Part shown: positions 36,136 through 44,787 of the stretch, piece after piece
Numbering within the stretch: the first letter of the stretch is position 1
Layout: the number at the start of each line of letters is the position of its first letter
Assembly: GCA_963704295.1 (NCBI GenBank)
Contig: OY969884.1
Coordinates: 1,054,001 to 1,118,000 of the forward strand
Length of the DNA: 64,000 nucleotides
Direction of reading: 5' to 3'
Source of the DNA: JACCVL01 sp963704295
Lineage (GTDB): Bacteria > Actinomycetota > Actinomycetes > Propionibacteriales > Nocardioidaceae
Position numbers and translations under genes: made by a program
The notes under the pieces: model-generated
The model's input: the letters and a program-made list of their open reading frames with translations, nothing else
Database searches by the model: none
What the model was told of the DNA's origin: nothing

Positions 36136-36149
36136 GACCGGGGTGCGGG

Positions 36150-37859
36150 TCAGCGGGCGCGCTGCACCCGGGTCTCGTCCCACACCGCGGTGTCGGACTC
36201 GTACACGGTCCCGTCCGCCCCGAACACCAAGAAGCGGTCGAAGCCACGGGCGAACCAGCGGTCGTGAGTGACGGCGACAACGGTTCCCTCGAACCGCTCC
36301 AGCCCCTCCTCGAGCGCCTCGGCCGACTGCACGTCCAAGTTGTCTGTCGGCTCGTCCAGCAGCAGCAGGGTCGCCCCGGACAGCTCGAGCAGCAGGATCT
36401 GGAACCGGGCCTGCTGCCCGCCGGACAGCGACTCGAACGACTGCTCGGCCGCGTGCGCCAGCTCGTAGCGGTCCAGCGCCCGGGAGGCCGGCTCCCGGGG
36501 CATCCCGTCCCGGTGCTCGTCACCGCGATGCAGGATCTCGAGCAGGGTGCGGCCGACCAGCTCCGGGTGGGAGTGGGTCTGCACGAACCAACCCGGGCGC
36601 ACGCGGGCCCCGAGCTTGGCCCGCCCGGTGTGCCGGACCGGCTGCACCTCGACGTCACCCACCGGCCGGTGCCCGACGTCCGGGTCGGTCCCGCCGGCTG
36701 CCAACAGCCGCAGGAAGTGGCTCTTGCCGGAGCCGTTCGACCCCAGCACCGCGACCCGCTCGCCGAACCACACCTCAAGGTCGAAAGCCTCCATCAGGCC
36801 GCTGAGCTCGAGGTCCTCGCAGACGACCGCCCGCTTGCCGGTGCGCCCGCCGCGCAGCCGCATCGACACCTGCTGCTCGCGCGGCACGGTCTCCGGCGGC
36901 CCGGCCTCCTCGAACTTGCGCAGCCTCGTGGTCGCCGCCTGGTACTGCGAGGCCATGTCGGCGTTGTACGCGGCCTTCTGCTTGTACATCAGCATCAGGG
37001 CGCGCAGCTTCGCGTGGTCCTCGTCCCAGCGGCGACGCAGCTCCTCGAGCCGAGCGAAGCGGTCCCGCCGGGCATCGTGGTACGACGCGAAGCCGGCCGG
37101 GTGCGTCCACACCCCGTTCCCCCCGGCCCGCAGCTCGATGGTCACCACCCGGGTCGCCGTCCGGGCCAGCAGCTCCCGGTCGTGGCTGATGAACAGCACG
37201 GTCTTCGGCGAGCCGGCGATCCGGCCCTCCAGCCACCGTTTCCCGGGTACGTCGAGGAAGTTGTCCGGCTCGTCGAGCAGCAGCACCTCGTCCGGCCCGC
37301 GGAGCAGCGCCTCGAGCACCAGCCGCTTCTGCTCGCCGCCGGACAGCGTGGTCAGGTCCCGGTTCCGCGCCCGGTCGTATGGGATGCCGAGGGCGGCGGT
37401 GCAGCAGGTGTCCCACAGCACCTCGGCGTCGTACCCGTCGGCGTCGGCGTAGTCCGCCAGGGCCGCGGCGTAGCGCAGCTGCAGCGGCTCGTCGTCTCGC
37501 TCCATCAGCGCCAGCTCGAGCCGGTCGACCCGGGCAGTGGCCTCCTGCACTCGCCGCGGGGCTACCGAGAGCAACAGGTCCCGCACGGTCCAGCCGCCGG
37601 CCGCCGGCGCCACCAGCTGCCGCATCACCCCGAGGCCGCCGCTGCGCACGATGCTCCCGGCGTGCGGGGACAGCTCCCCGGAGATCAGCCGCAGCAGCGT
37701 GGTCTTCCCCGCCCCGTTCGCCCCGACCAGCGCCACCTTGGCGCCGTCCCCCACGCGGAGCGAGACGTCGTCGAGCAGCACCCGGCCGTCTGGCAGCTCG
37801 AAGCGCACGCCGGCGCAGTCAACATGTCCCACGGGGTCTGAGTCTCCCGCACGGGTCAA
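36150..37859 (-). CDS. ABC-F family ATP-binding protein
   Basis: A 569-residue soluble protein with two ABC ATPase domains and no membrane segment, as in ABC-F proteins that act on ribosomes. Domain 1 has Walker A GANGAGKTT (about 45-53), signature LSGGEQKR and Walker B LLLDEPDNFLD. Domain 2 has GSNGSGKSH, LSGGQQARF and LLLLDEPTDNLD. The linker between them (about 265-330) is charged and rich in Arg, as the P-site tRNA-interaction motif usually is. The subgroup cannot be fixed, so antibiotic protection is possible but unsupported. An alternative start is the GTG nine codons in. Confidence 0.92.
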   Translation of the reverse strand: MTRAGDSDPVGHVDCAGVRFELPDGRVLLDDVSLRVGDGAKVALVGANGAGKTTLLRLISGELSPHAGSIVRSGGLGVMRQLVAPAAGGWTVRDLLLSVAPRRVQEATARVDRLELALMERDDEPLQLRYAAALADYADADGYDAEVLWDTCCTAALGIPYDRARNRDLTTLSGGEQKRLVLEALLRGPDEVLLLDEPDNFLDVPGKRWLEGRIAGSPKTVLFISHDRELLARTATRVVTIELRAGGNGVWTHPAGFASYHDARRDRFARLEELRRRWDEDHAKLRALMLMYKQKAAYNADMASQYQAATTRLRKFEEAGPPETVPREQQVSMRLRGGRTGKRAVVCEDLELSGLMEAFDLEVWFGERVAVLGSNGSGKSHFLRLLAAGGTDPDVGHRPVGDVEVQPVRHTGRAKLGARVRPGWFVQTHSHPELVGRTLLEILHRGDEHRDGMPREPASRALDRYELAHAAEQSFESLSGGQQARFQILLLELSGATLLLLDEPTDNLDVQSAEALEEGLERFEGTVVAVTHDRWFARGFDRFLVFGADGTVYESDTAVWDETRVQRAR

Positions 37860-37864
37860 TCCGA

Positions 37865-38479
37865 TTACCGCTCCGGCGGGCGGACCACCTCCAGCACCCG
37901 GAAGCCCTTGGCGCTGGCGAGTCGCTCACAGGTCCAGCCCTGTTCGGTGAGCCACCGCTGGTAGGAGTCGGCGCCCAGGTTGCGGGCGATCACCAGCACC
38001 GCGCGTCCGGTCTCTGAGAGTCTCGGCAACCAGCGCAGCAGCAGCTCCTGCACCGCGGGCTTGCCGATCCGGATCGGCGGGTTGGACCAGATCTCGTCCA
38101 GCACCACGTCGCCGGGGACGCCGTCGGGGCCGACGACATGCACCCGCGCACCGACCCCGTGCCGGTCGGCGTTCACCCGGGTGAGGTCACGAGCGCGATC
38201 GTTCACGTCCACGGCCCACACCTGCGCCGTGGGCACCGCCAGCGCCAGCCCGACCGTCAGCACCCCGGTCCCGCAGCCCAGGTCCAGCACCGTTCGGGAT
38301 CCGGCCCGCGGCCGTTCGGTGCGGACCAGCACCTGCGTCCCCAGGTCGAGCCGGGCGTACGAGAAGACGCCGGACGCGGACCGCATGGCCAGCTGATGCC
38401 CCCAGACGGTGGCGTCGAAGGTGGCCGAGCGAGCCGGGGTCGCCGGGTCCGGGCTGAAGTAGTGGTCGGTCACGGTCAC
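37865..38479 (-). CDS. Class I SAM methyltransferase, RsmC-like
   Basis: A 204-residue methyltransferase of the MTS (RsmC/RsmD-like) type. The SAM-binding motif I is VLDLGCGTGVLTVGLA (about 65-80) and the catalytic-loop motif is NPPIR. The N-terminus starts TVTDHYFSPDPATPAR and HQLAMRSASGVFSYARLDLGT, as in single-domain RsmC homologues. These methylate the exocyclic amine of a guanine in 16S rRNA; the exact target is not certain. It overlaps truA by 4 nt and precedes the ABC-F gene by 5 nt. Confidence 0.88.
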   Translation of the reverse strand: MTVTDHYFSPDPATPARSATFDATVWGHQLAMRSASGVFSYARLDLGTQVLVRTERPRAGSRTVLDLGCGTGVLTVGLALAVPTAQVWAVDVNDRARDLTRVNADRHGVGARVHVVGPDGVPGDVVLDEIWSNPPIRIGKPAVQELLLRWLPRLSETGRAVLVIARNLGADSYQRWLTEQGWTCERLASAKGFRVLEVVRPPER

Positions 38480-39303
38480 GGCACCCGCCGGTTGCGGGTC
38501 CGCTCGACCCGCGCGCCCAGCTCGTCGTCCGGCGGGTAGGCGACCTGCTCCAAGGTCAGACCGTGCGCCGCGGCGACCGGGGCAGCCGCGTCGCGTCGCT
38601 TCCTGCGCAGTAGCTCGCCCGGCCAGTCGACCGGTCGACGGCCCTCGCCGACGGCGAGCAGGGCGCCGGCCAGGCCGCGTACGAGGTGGTGGCAGAAGGC
38701 GTCCGCCTGGACGTCCATGACGACCACCCGGTCAGGGTCGCGGCGCCACTCCAGGCGCTGCAGGCGCCGCACGGTGGTCCCTCCCGGCCGGGAGCGGCAG
38801 AAGGCGGCGAAGTCGTGCTCCCCCAGCAGGGGCTGGGCCGCGGTGTTCATGACGTCGACGGCGAGCGGCCGTGGCCAGCTCAGGACGTACCTGCGCTGCA
38901 ACGGGTCGTCCGCCGCCGCCGAGTCGCACACCCGGTAGGTGTAGCGGCGCCAGAGCGCGGCGAACCGGGCGTCGAAACCGGGGGCGGCGGCGCGGCAGTC
39001 GCGCACCCGGAGGTCGCCGGGCAGGATCCGGTTGAGCCGGCGGAGCAGCGCGGCCGGCCAGTCCTCGGCCGACCGCCCTCGGGTAGCCAGCAGCCGGTCG
39101 ACGCCGACGTCACTGTGCACGACCTGACCGCGAGCGTGCACGCCAGCGTCCGTCCGGCCGGCACAGGTGGTCCTCAGCCCGGTGGTCCGCAAGACGGTGT
39201 CGAGCGCAGCCTCCAGGCACCCCTGGACGGTGCGCAGTGCAGGCTGACGAGCCCAGCCGGCGAAGTCGGTCCCCTCGTAGGCCAGGTCGAGCCGGACGCG
39301 CAC
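38476..39303 (-). CDS. truA: tRNA pseudouridine(38-40) synthase
   Basis: TruA makes pseudouridine in the anticodon stem-loop of tRNAs. With the GTG at 39303 as start the protein is 275 residues, beginning VRVRLDLAYEGTDFAGWARQ. The catalytic aspartate is Asp52 in CAGRTDAGVHARGQVVH, and the RRYTYRVCD and HHLVRGLAGALLAVG motifs follow. An ATG at 39342 is in frame, but the added 13 residues are encoded by a perfect hairpin that looks like the rplQ terminator, so I prefer 39303. It follows rplQ as in most actinobacteria. Confidence 0.92.
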   Translation of the reverse strand: MRVRLDLAYEGTDFAGWARQPALRTVQGCLEAALDTVLRTTGLRTTCAGRTDAGVHARGQVVHSDVGVDRLLATRGRSAEDWPAALLRRLNRILPGDLRVRDCRAAAPGFDARFAALWRRYTYRVCDSAAADDPLQRRYVLSWPRPLAVDVMNTAAQPLLGEHDFAAFCRSRPGGTTVRRLQRLEWRRDPDRVVVMDVQADAFCHHLVRGLAGALLAVGEGRRPVDWPGELLRRKRRDAAAPVAAAHGLTLEQVAYPPDDELGARVERTRNRRVP

Positions 39304-39336
39304 GAGCCCGCCACCGTCGGCGGTGGCGGGCTCGTG
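39301..39336 (-). terminator. Hairpin after rplQ
   Basis: A perfect 16-bp stem (39301-39316 with 39321-39336) around a TCGG loop lies 20 bp downstream of the rplQ stop, at the truA start. It probably ends or thins out the rpoA-rplQ transcript before truA. No T tract follows. Confidence 0.7.
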
Positions 39337-39355
39337 CGTCATCGGCTGCGGCCGG

Positions 39356-39965
39356 TCAGGCCTTGTCCTCGGCGACCGGCTCCTCGGTCGCAGCGTCGTC
39401 GGTCGCAGCGTCGTCGGTCGCGGCGTCCTCGAGTCGCGGCGTCCTCGGTCGCGGCGTCCTCGACCGGCTCCTCGGTCGCGGCATCCTCGACCGACTCCTC
39501 GGTCGCGGCGTCGTCGGTGCCGACCTCGTCGGCCGACTCCTCCGCGGGCGTGGGAGCGGGTGCAACCGCGGGCTTCCGCGCTGCGGAGCCGTCCCGCGCC
39601 GCGAACTCACGCGCCTCGACCAGCTCGATCACCGCCATCGGGGCGTTGTCGCCCTTGCGCGGCCCGAGCTTGGTGATCCGCGTGTAGCCGCCCGGACGGG
39701 TGGCGTAGTTCGGGCCGATCTCGGTGAACAGGGCGTGCACGACGCTCTTGTCGCGGATCACCTGCAGCACCTGACGCCGCGCGTGCAGGTCGTCCCGCTT
39801 CGCCTTGCTGATCAACCGCTCGGCGAACGGACGCAACCGCCGGGCCTTCGCCTCGGTGGTGGTGATCTTGCCGTGCTCGAACAGGCTCGTCGCGAGGTTG
39901 GCCAGCATCAAGCGCTGGTGCGCGGGGCTGCCGCCCAGGCGCGCACCCTTGGTGGGAGTGGGCAT
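39356..39965 (-). CDS. rplQ: 50S ribosomal protein L17 with acidic tail (frameshifted as given)
   Basis: The conserved L17 part (MPTPTKGARLGGSPAHQRLM to about residue 120, PMAVIELV) is intact. It is followed by an Ala/Thr/Asp/Glu-rich tail built from 15-bp repeats encoding DAATE-like units. The frame slips within the tail: one extra base at 39432 turns GCGACCGAG into GCGACTCGAG in the coding sense. Removing it continues the repeat and ends the protein at EEPVAEDKA, stop at 39356, about 202 residues. Actinobacterial L17 often has such acidic tails. As given, the frame would run on into truA sequence. Confidence 0.92.
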
Positions 39966-40005
39966 CTCGTGTTCTCCTCGGTCTCGCCGCCGGTCCGGAC
40001 GGGTC

Positions 40006-41019
40006 TCAGTACTGCTCGTCCTCGACGAAGCTCTGGTCGTCGTCGCCGTAGGCCTCGATCGCCGCCTGCGGGTCGAAGCCGGGCGCGCTGTCCTTGAGCG
40101 CCAGGCCCATCTCCACAAGCTTGGCCTTGACCTCGTCAATCGACTTGGCGCCGAAGTTGCGGATGTCGAGCAGGTCCTGCTCGCTGCGGGAGATCAGCTC
40201 GCCCACGGTGTGGATGCCCTCGCGCTTGAGGCAGTTGTACGAGCGCACGGTCAGGTTCAGGTCCTCGACCGGCAGGGCGAGGTCGGCCGCCAACTGCTCG
40301 TCGACCGGCGACGGGCCGATGTCGATGCCCTCGGCGTCCACGTTCAGCTCGCGGGCCAGCCCGAACAGCTCGACCAGGGTCTTGCCGGCGCTGGCGATGG
40401 CGTCCCGCGGCCGCATGCTCGGCTTCGTCTCGACGTCGATGATCAGCCGGTCGAAGTCGGTGCGCTGCTCGACGCGGGTGGCCTCGACCTTGTAGGTCAC
40501 CTTCAGCACCGGGGAGTAGATGGAGTCGATCGGCAGCCGGCCGATCTCGCCGTCACCGGGGTTGTTCTGGACGGCCGAGACGTAGCCGCGGCCACGCTCC
40601 ACCACCATCTCCATCTCCAGCTTCCCGCTGTCGTTCAGGGTGGCGAGGTGCAGCTCGGGGTTGTGGACCTCCACGCCGGCCGGCGGCGCGATGTCCGCCG
40701 CGGTGACGGCGCCGGGGCCCTGCTTGCGCAGGTACATGACGACCGGCTCGTCCTCCTCGGAGGAGACGACGAGGTCCTTCAGGTTCAAGATCAGCTCGGT
40801 GACGTCCTCCTTGACGCCCTCCACGGTCGAGAACTCGTGCAGGACACCGTCGATCTTGATCGACGTGATGGAGGCGCCCGGGATCGACGACAGCAGGGTC
40901 CGCCGGAGCGAGTTGCCGAGGGTGTAGCCGAAGCCCGGCTCGAGCGGCTCGATGGCGAACCGCGAGCGGTGGTCGCCGACGACTTCCTCGGACAGGGTGG
41001 GGCGCTGGGCGATGAGCAT
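40006..41019 (-). CDS. rpoA: DNA-directed RNA polymerase subunit alpha
   Basis: The 337-residue alpha subunit starts polymerase assembly and contacts promoters and activators. The N-terminal domain (to about 230) has GFGYTLGNSLRRTLLSS. A flexible linker leads to the C-terminal domain (about 250-320) with LNLTVRSYNCLKREGIHTVGEL and IRNFGAKSIDEVKAKL. The tail is acidic (YGDDDQSFVEDEQY). It is followed by rplQ 40 bp downstream, the standard alpha-operon order. Confidence 0.98.
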   Translation of the reverse strand: MLIAQRPTLSEEVVGDHRSRFAIEPLEPGFGYTLGNSLRRTLLSSIPGASITSIKIDGVLHEFSTVEGVKEDVTELILNLKDLVVSSEEDEPVVMYLRKQGPGAVTAADIAPPAGVEVHNPELHLATLNDSGKLEMEMVVERGRGYVSAVQNNPGDGEIGRLPIDSIYSPVLKVTYKVEATRVEQRTDFDRLIIDVETKPSMRPRDAIASAGKTLVELFGLARELNVDAEGIDIGPSPVDEQLAADLALPVEDLNLTVRSYNCLKREGIHTVGELISRSEQDLLDIRNFGAKSIDEVKAKLVEMGLALKDSAPGFDPQAAIEAYGDDDQSFVEDEQY

Positions 41020-41103
41020 GTGGTCTTCCTTTCCGCGCCGACCGCTATATGACGACGCGAACGTGGGCAGCCCGCGGCGATCAGCCGCGGGAGACCCGGG
41101 GGG

Positions 41104-41712
41104 TCACTTCTTGGAGTAGAACTCGACGATCAGCTGCTCCTGCACCGGAACGTCGATCTGCTGGCGGACCGGGAGCTGGTGCACCAGGACGCGCATCTTG
41201 TTGGGCAGCACCTCGAGCCAGGCCGGGACGACCCGCTCGCCGTGCGTCTCTCGGCTCACGATGAAGGGGGTCTGCTCGACCGACTTTGCCCGGACGTCGA
41301 TGACGTCGTGGGTGCCGACCTGGAACGAGGGGATGTCGACCTTGTGCCCGTTGACGAGGAAGTGGCCGTGGACGACCAGCTGCCGGGCGTGCCGGCGGGT
41401 ACGGGCGAGTCCGGCGCGATAGACGACGTTGTCCAGGCGGCCCTCGAGCAGGGCGAGCAGGTTGTCACCGGTCTTGCCGGGACGGCGGCTGGCCTCGTCG
41501 TAGTAGCGCCGGAACTGCTTCTCCAGCACGCCGTAGGTGTACCGCGCCTTCTGCTTCTCCTGCAGCTGCAGGCGGTACTCGCTCTCCTTCACCCGGCCAC
41601 GGCCGTGCTGGCCGGGTGGGTACGGGCGACGTTCGAAAGCCTGGTCTCCACCGACGAGGTCGACCCCCAGTCGGCGCGACTTCTTCGTCATGGGTCCGGT
41701 GTATCGGGCCAT
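41104..41712 (-). CDS. rpsD: 30S ribosomal protein S4
   Basis: A 202-residue S4, which starts 30S assembly and helps proofreading. It begins MARYTGPMTKKSRRLGVDL and has the S4 RNA-binding domain at about 92-155 (RLDNVVYRAGLARTRRHARQ). The N-terminal zinc-ribbon cysteines found in some S4 proteins are absent, so this is the zinc-free form. It lies 84 bp before rpoA and 58 bp after rpsK. Confidence 0.98.
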   Translation of the reverse strand: MARYTGPMTKKSRRLGVDLVGGDQAFERRPYPPGQHGRGRVKESEYRLQLQEKQKARYTYGVLEKQFRRYYDEASRRPGKTGDNLLALLEGRLDNVVYRAGLARTRRHARQLVVHGHFLVNGHKVDIPSFQVGTHDVIDVRAKSVEQTPFIVSRETHGERVVPAWLEVLPNKMRVLVHQLPVRQQIDVPVQEQLIVEFYSKK

Positions 41713-41770
41713 GTGAGTCAGGTGCTCCTTGTACGTACGGTTGGTCTCGGCGGGATGGGTCGGCCTGGTC

Positions 41771-42178
41771 TCAGACGCGGCGGCGCTTCGGTGGCCGGCA
41801 TCCGTTGTGCGGTGAGGGCGTGACGTCGGAGATGGTCCCGACCTCCAGGCCGACCGCCCCGAGGGAGCGGATGGCTGTCTCCCGGCCGGAGCCGGGGCCC
41901 TTGACGAACACGTCGATCTTCTTCATGCCGTGCTCCATCGCACGCCGCCCGGCCGCCTCGGCGGCCATCTGGGCGGCGAACGGCGTGGACTTGCGCGAGC
42001 CCTTGAAGCCCACGGTTCCCGCGCTCGCCCAGGCGATGACGGCACCGACCGGGTCGGTGATCGTGACGATGGTGTTGTTGAACGTCGACTTGATGTGCGC
42101 CTGGCCGGCGCTGATGTTCTTCTTTTCCTTGCGGCGCACCTTCTTGGCGCCGGAGGCCTGACGGCTCTTGGGAGGCAT
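41771..42178 (-). CDS. rpsK: 30S ribosomal protein S11
   Basis: A 135-residue S11 of the platform. It shows HIKSTFNNTIVTITDPVGAV near the N-terminus and ends PHNGCRPPKRRRV, the usual end. The basic start MPPKSRQASGAKKVRRKEKK is typical of actinobacteria. It lies 51 bp after rpsM. Confidence 0.98.
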   Translation of the reverse strand: MPPKSRQASGAKKVRRKEKKNISAGQAHIKSTFNNTIVTITDPVGAVIAWASAGTVGFKGSRKSTPFAAQMAAEAAGRRAMEHGMKKIDVFVKGPGSGRETAIRSLGAVGLEVGTISDVTPSPHNGCRPPKRRRV

Positions 42179-42229
42179 TGTCTGGGGTGCTCCTTGGCAG
42201 GGTGGGGAACGAGTCGGGTGCCGGGTAGG

Positions 42230-42604
42230 TCAGCGCGGCTTCTTCTTGCCGGCCACGGTGCGCTTCGGGCCCTTGCGACCCCGGGCGTTGGTCCGGGTGC
42301 GCTGCCCGCGGACGGGCAGGCCGCTGCGGTGCCGGCGGCCCTGATAGCTGCCGATCTCGACCTTGCGGCGGATGTCGGCGGCCACCTCGCGGCGCAGGTC
42401 GCCCTCGACCTGGAAGCTCGCCTCGATGAAGTCGCGAAGCTTGACCAGCTGCTCGTCGCCGAGCTCGTGCACCCGCAGGGTCGGGTCGATGCTGGTCTCG
42501 GCGAGCGCCTGCTTCGCGCGGGTGCGACCGATGCCGTAGATGGACGTGAGTGCGATCTCGACCCGCTTGTCCCGGGGGAGGTCGACGCCTACGAGACGTG
42601 CCAT
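42230..42604 (-). CDS. rpsM: 30S ribosomal protein S13
   Basis: A 124-residue S13 of the 30S head. It begins MARLVGVDLPRDKRVEIALT and has the helix-two-turn-helix IYGIGRTRAKQAL and the basic tail GLPVRGQRTRTNARGRKGPK. Full length, standard place after rpmJ. Confidence 0.98.
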   Translation of the reverse strand: MARLVGVDLPRDKRVEIALTSIYGIGRTRAKQALAETSIDPTLRVHELGDEQLVKLRDFIEASFQVEGDLRREVAADIRRKVEIGSYQGRRHRSGLPVRGQRTRTNARGRKGPKRTVAGKKKPR

Positions 42605-42755
42605 GTGTCTGGCGTCCCTTTCTCGTTCACGGAGGTGTCGTGCGTGCCGCGTCCCGGCCCTTCCGAACCGGGCCCCGGCCTCCGACCGGGGGTGTCACGC
42701 GGGGATCTCGGAGACCGAGCCCCCGCGCGAGCGGTCACGCTGGAGGGTGTGCTGC

Positions 42756-42869
42756 TCAGCCCTGCCGCTGCTTGTGGCGCGGGTTGGCGCAGATCACCAT
42801 GACCCGCCCGTTGCGACGGATCACCTTGCACTTGTCACAGATCTTCTTGACGCTGGGCTGAACCTTCAT
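42756..42869 (-). CDS. rpmJ: 50S ribosomal protein L36 (zinc form)
   Basis: A 37-residue L36, MKVQPSVKKICDKCKVIRRN to RHKQRQG. The zinc ligands Cys11, Cys14, Cys27 and His32 are all present, so this is the zinc-containing form; organisms with this form may also keep a zinc-free copy elsewhere for zinc starvation. It sits between infA (9 bp) and rpsM (151 bp) as usual. Confidence 0.97.
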   Translation of the reverse strand: MKVQPSVKKICDKCKVIRRNGRVMVICANPRHKQRQG

Positions 42870-42878
42870 CGATCTCTT

Positions 42879-43100
42879 TCACTTGTAGCGGTAGACGATG
42901 CGTCCGCGGGTGAGGTCGTAGGGGGAGAGCTCCACCACAACCCGGTCCTCGGGGAGGATCCGGATGTAGTGCTGGCGCATCTTGCCGCTGATGTGGGCGA
43001 GGACCTTGTGCCCGTTGGTCAGCTCGACGCGGAACATCGCGTTGGGCAGCGCCTCGACCACCGAGCCCTCGATCTCGATGACCCCTTCCTTCTTCGGCAT
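42879..43100 (-). CDS. infA: Translation initiation factor IF-1
   Basis: A 73-residue OB-fold protein that binds the A site of the 30S subunit at initiation. The sequence MPKKEGVIEIEGSVVEALPN through YDLTRGRIVYRYK is the full family. It is the first gene of the infA-rpmJ-rpsM-rpsK-rpsD-rpoA-rplQ run and has its own 207-bp upstream region. Confidence 0.98.
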   Translation of the reverse strand: MPKKEGVIEIEGSVVEALPNAMFRVELTNGHKVLAHISGKMRQHYIRILPEDRVVVELSPYDLTRGRIVYRYK

Positions 43101-43217
43101 GTCCTCCGCAATCTGGTCGTGAACGTTCGGCTCCGGCCGGCCCGGTTGTTGTCAGGTGGGCAGCCTCCGGCGAGCCCGCCAACAGTGTGCAGGCGGACAT
43201 CCGGGTGCCGACCGACG

Positions 43218-43248
43218 AGTGTACGGGAGAGTGGCGGCCCGAGGCGAA
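43218..43248 (-). promoter_or_regulatory. Possible promoter upstream of infA
   Basis: Minus-strand -10 TACACT (43218-43223) and TTCGCC (43243-43248) are 19 bp apart, within the map-infA gap (43101-43307). The -10 box is good; the -35 is weak and its spacing is long. Confidence 0.4.
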
Positions 43249-43307
43249 TCCGACCGTGGCCGCGACCGCCGTCGCACGCCGCCTCTCGGACCGGTGCCCA
43301 CGGCCGC

Positions 43308-44129
43308 TCAGTCGCCGCCGTACGGCCCGCCCATCGCCTCCAGCCGGCCGCGGCCCCCGTCGGTCGCGGTCAGCACCCACGGGCCGCTCGCGGTGACGGC
43401 GACGCTGTGCTCGAAGTGCGCCGACAACGACCCGTCCACGGTGACGACGGTCCAGTCGTCGGCCAGGACGGTGGTCTCTGGGCTGCCGGCGGTCAGCATC
43501 GGCTCGACGGCGATGGCCATCCCCTCGACCAACCGTGGGCCGCGACCTGGACGGCCGTAGTTCGGCACGTTCGGCGGCTGGTGCATGGCCGACCCGATCC
43601 CGTGCCCGACGTAGTCCTCGACGATGCCGAGCGGCGCGCCCTGCTGGCAGCGGACGTGTGCCTCCACCGCCGCGGACACGTCAGTCACCCGGCCGCCGGC
43701 GCGGATTGCGCCGATCCCGGCCCACAGCGCGTCCTCGGTGACCCGGAGCAGCCGCTCGACCTCGGGCGTCGGCGGGCCGACCGTCACGGTGAGCGCCGCG
43801 TCGCCGTGCCACCCGTCGACGATCGCGCCGCAGTCGACCGAGACCACGTCCCCGTCGTGCAGCACCAGGGGGCCGGGGATGCCGTGCACCACCTGGTGGT
43901 TGACCGAGATGCACAGCGAGGCGGGGAAGCCGTGGTAGCCGAGGAACGACGGGACCGCGCCGCGGTCCCGGATGTGCTGCTCGGCGAGCGCGTCCAGGTC
44001 GCCGGTGCTGATGCCCGGCCGGATGCTGTCTCGCACCAGCGCAAGCGTGTCGGCGACGACCAGCCCGGCCTGCCGCATCGTGGCCACCTGCTCCGGGGTC
44101 TTGACCTCGACCCCCCGTCCGCCGAACAC
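43308..44129 (-). CDS. map: Methionine aminopeptidase type I
   Basis: A 273-residue pita-bread metallopeptidase that removes the first methionine from new proteins. Metal-ligand segments are VSVDCGAIVDGWHGDAALT (two Asp), YVGHGIGSAMHQPPNVPNYG (His), MAIAVEPML (Glu) and SAHFEHSVAVT (Glu). It begins with a short extension MFGGRGVE before VKTPEQVATMRQAG. It lies 4 bp after adk, as in most spc-type clusters. Confidence 0.97.
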   Translation of the reverse strand: MFGGRGVEVKTPEQVATMRQAGLVVADTLALVRDSIRPGISTGDLDALAEQHIRDRGAVPSFLGYHGFPASLCISVNHQVVHGIPGPLVLHDGDVVSVDCGAIVDGWHGDAALTVTVGPPTPEVERLLRVTEDALWAGIGAIRAGGRVTDVSAAVEAHVRCQQGAPLGIVEDYVGHGIGSAMHQPPNVPNYGRPGRGPRLVEGMAIAVEPMLTAGSPETTVLADDWTVVTVDGSLSAHFEHSVAVTASGPWVLTATDGGRGRLEAMGGPYGGD

Positions 44130-44133
44130 GGGC

Positions 44134-44787
44134 TCAGGTCACGGACGCGTCGAGGGCGTCGATGGCGCGGCGGGTCACGTCGTCGACCTTGCCGGTGGCG
44201 ACGATCTGCCGGAGCAGCCCTTGGGAGCGGTAATGGTCGGCCAGGGGGGCGGTCTGGTCGGTGTACACCTCGAGCCGGCGCTGCACGGTCTCCGGAGCGT
44301 CGTCGTCGCGCCGGAACAGCTCGCCGCCGCAGTCGTCGCAGACCCCGGCCTCGGCCGGCTGGTCGAACTCGACGTGCCAGACCTTGCCGCAGCCGCGGCA
44401 GGTGCGCCGCCCGGACAGCCGCCGGACCACCTCGTCGTCGTCGACGGACAGCTCCAGCACCGCATCGAGCCCGGCGTCCAGCCCCTCCAGGATCTTCGCC
44501 AGCGCCTCGGCCTGGCCGACGGTGCGCGGGAAGCCGTCGAGCAGGAAGCCCTCCCGCGCGTCGTCCTCGCCGAGCCGCTGCTGCACCATCGCGATGGTCA
44601 CCTCGTCCGGCACGAGGTCCCCGGCCTCCATGTACCTCTTCGCCTCCCGGCCCAGCTCGGTCCGTCGGGTCACGTTGGCGCGGAAGATGTCGCCGGTGGA
44701 GATCTGCGGGATCTCGTAGTGCCGCGCGATGTACGTCGCCTGAGTCCCCTTCCCGGCACCGGGGGGACCGACGAGCACGACCCGCAT
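44134..44787 (-). CDS. adk: Adenylate kinase with zinc LID
   Basis: A 217-residue long-form adenylate kinase that interconverts 2 ADP with ATP and AMP. The P-loop is GPPGAGKGT (7-15). The LID domain has four cysteines, Cys130, Cys133, Cys150 and Cys153, which form a structural zinc site. DGFPRTVGQAEAL is the NMP-core motif. Many actinobacterial enzymes have a short lid, so the zinc LID is notable. The ATG at 44787 shares one base with the secY stop. Confidence 0.96.
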   Translation of the reverse strand: MRVVLVGPPGAGKGTQATYIARHYEIPQISTGDIFRANVTRRTELGREAKRYMEAGDLVPDEVTIAMVQQRLGEDDAREGFLLDGFPRTVGQAEALAKILEGLDAGLDAVLELSVDDDEVVRRLSGRRTCRGCGKVWHVEFDQPAEAGVCDDCGGELFRRDDDAPETVQRRLEVYTDQTAPLADHYRSQGLLRQIVATGKVDDVTRRAIDALDASVT

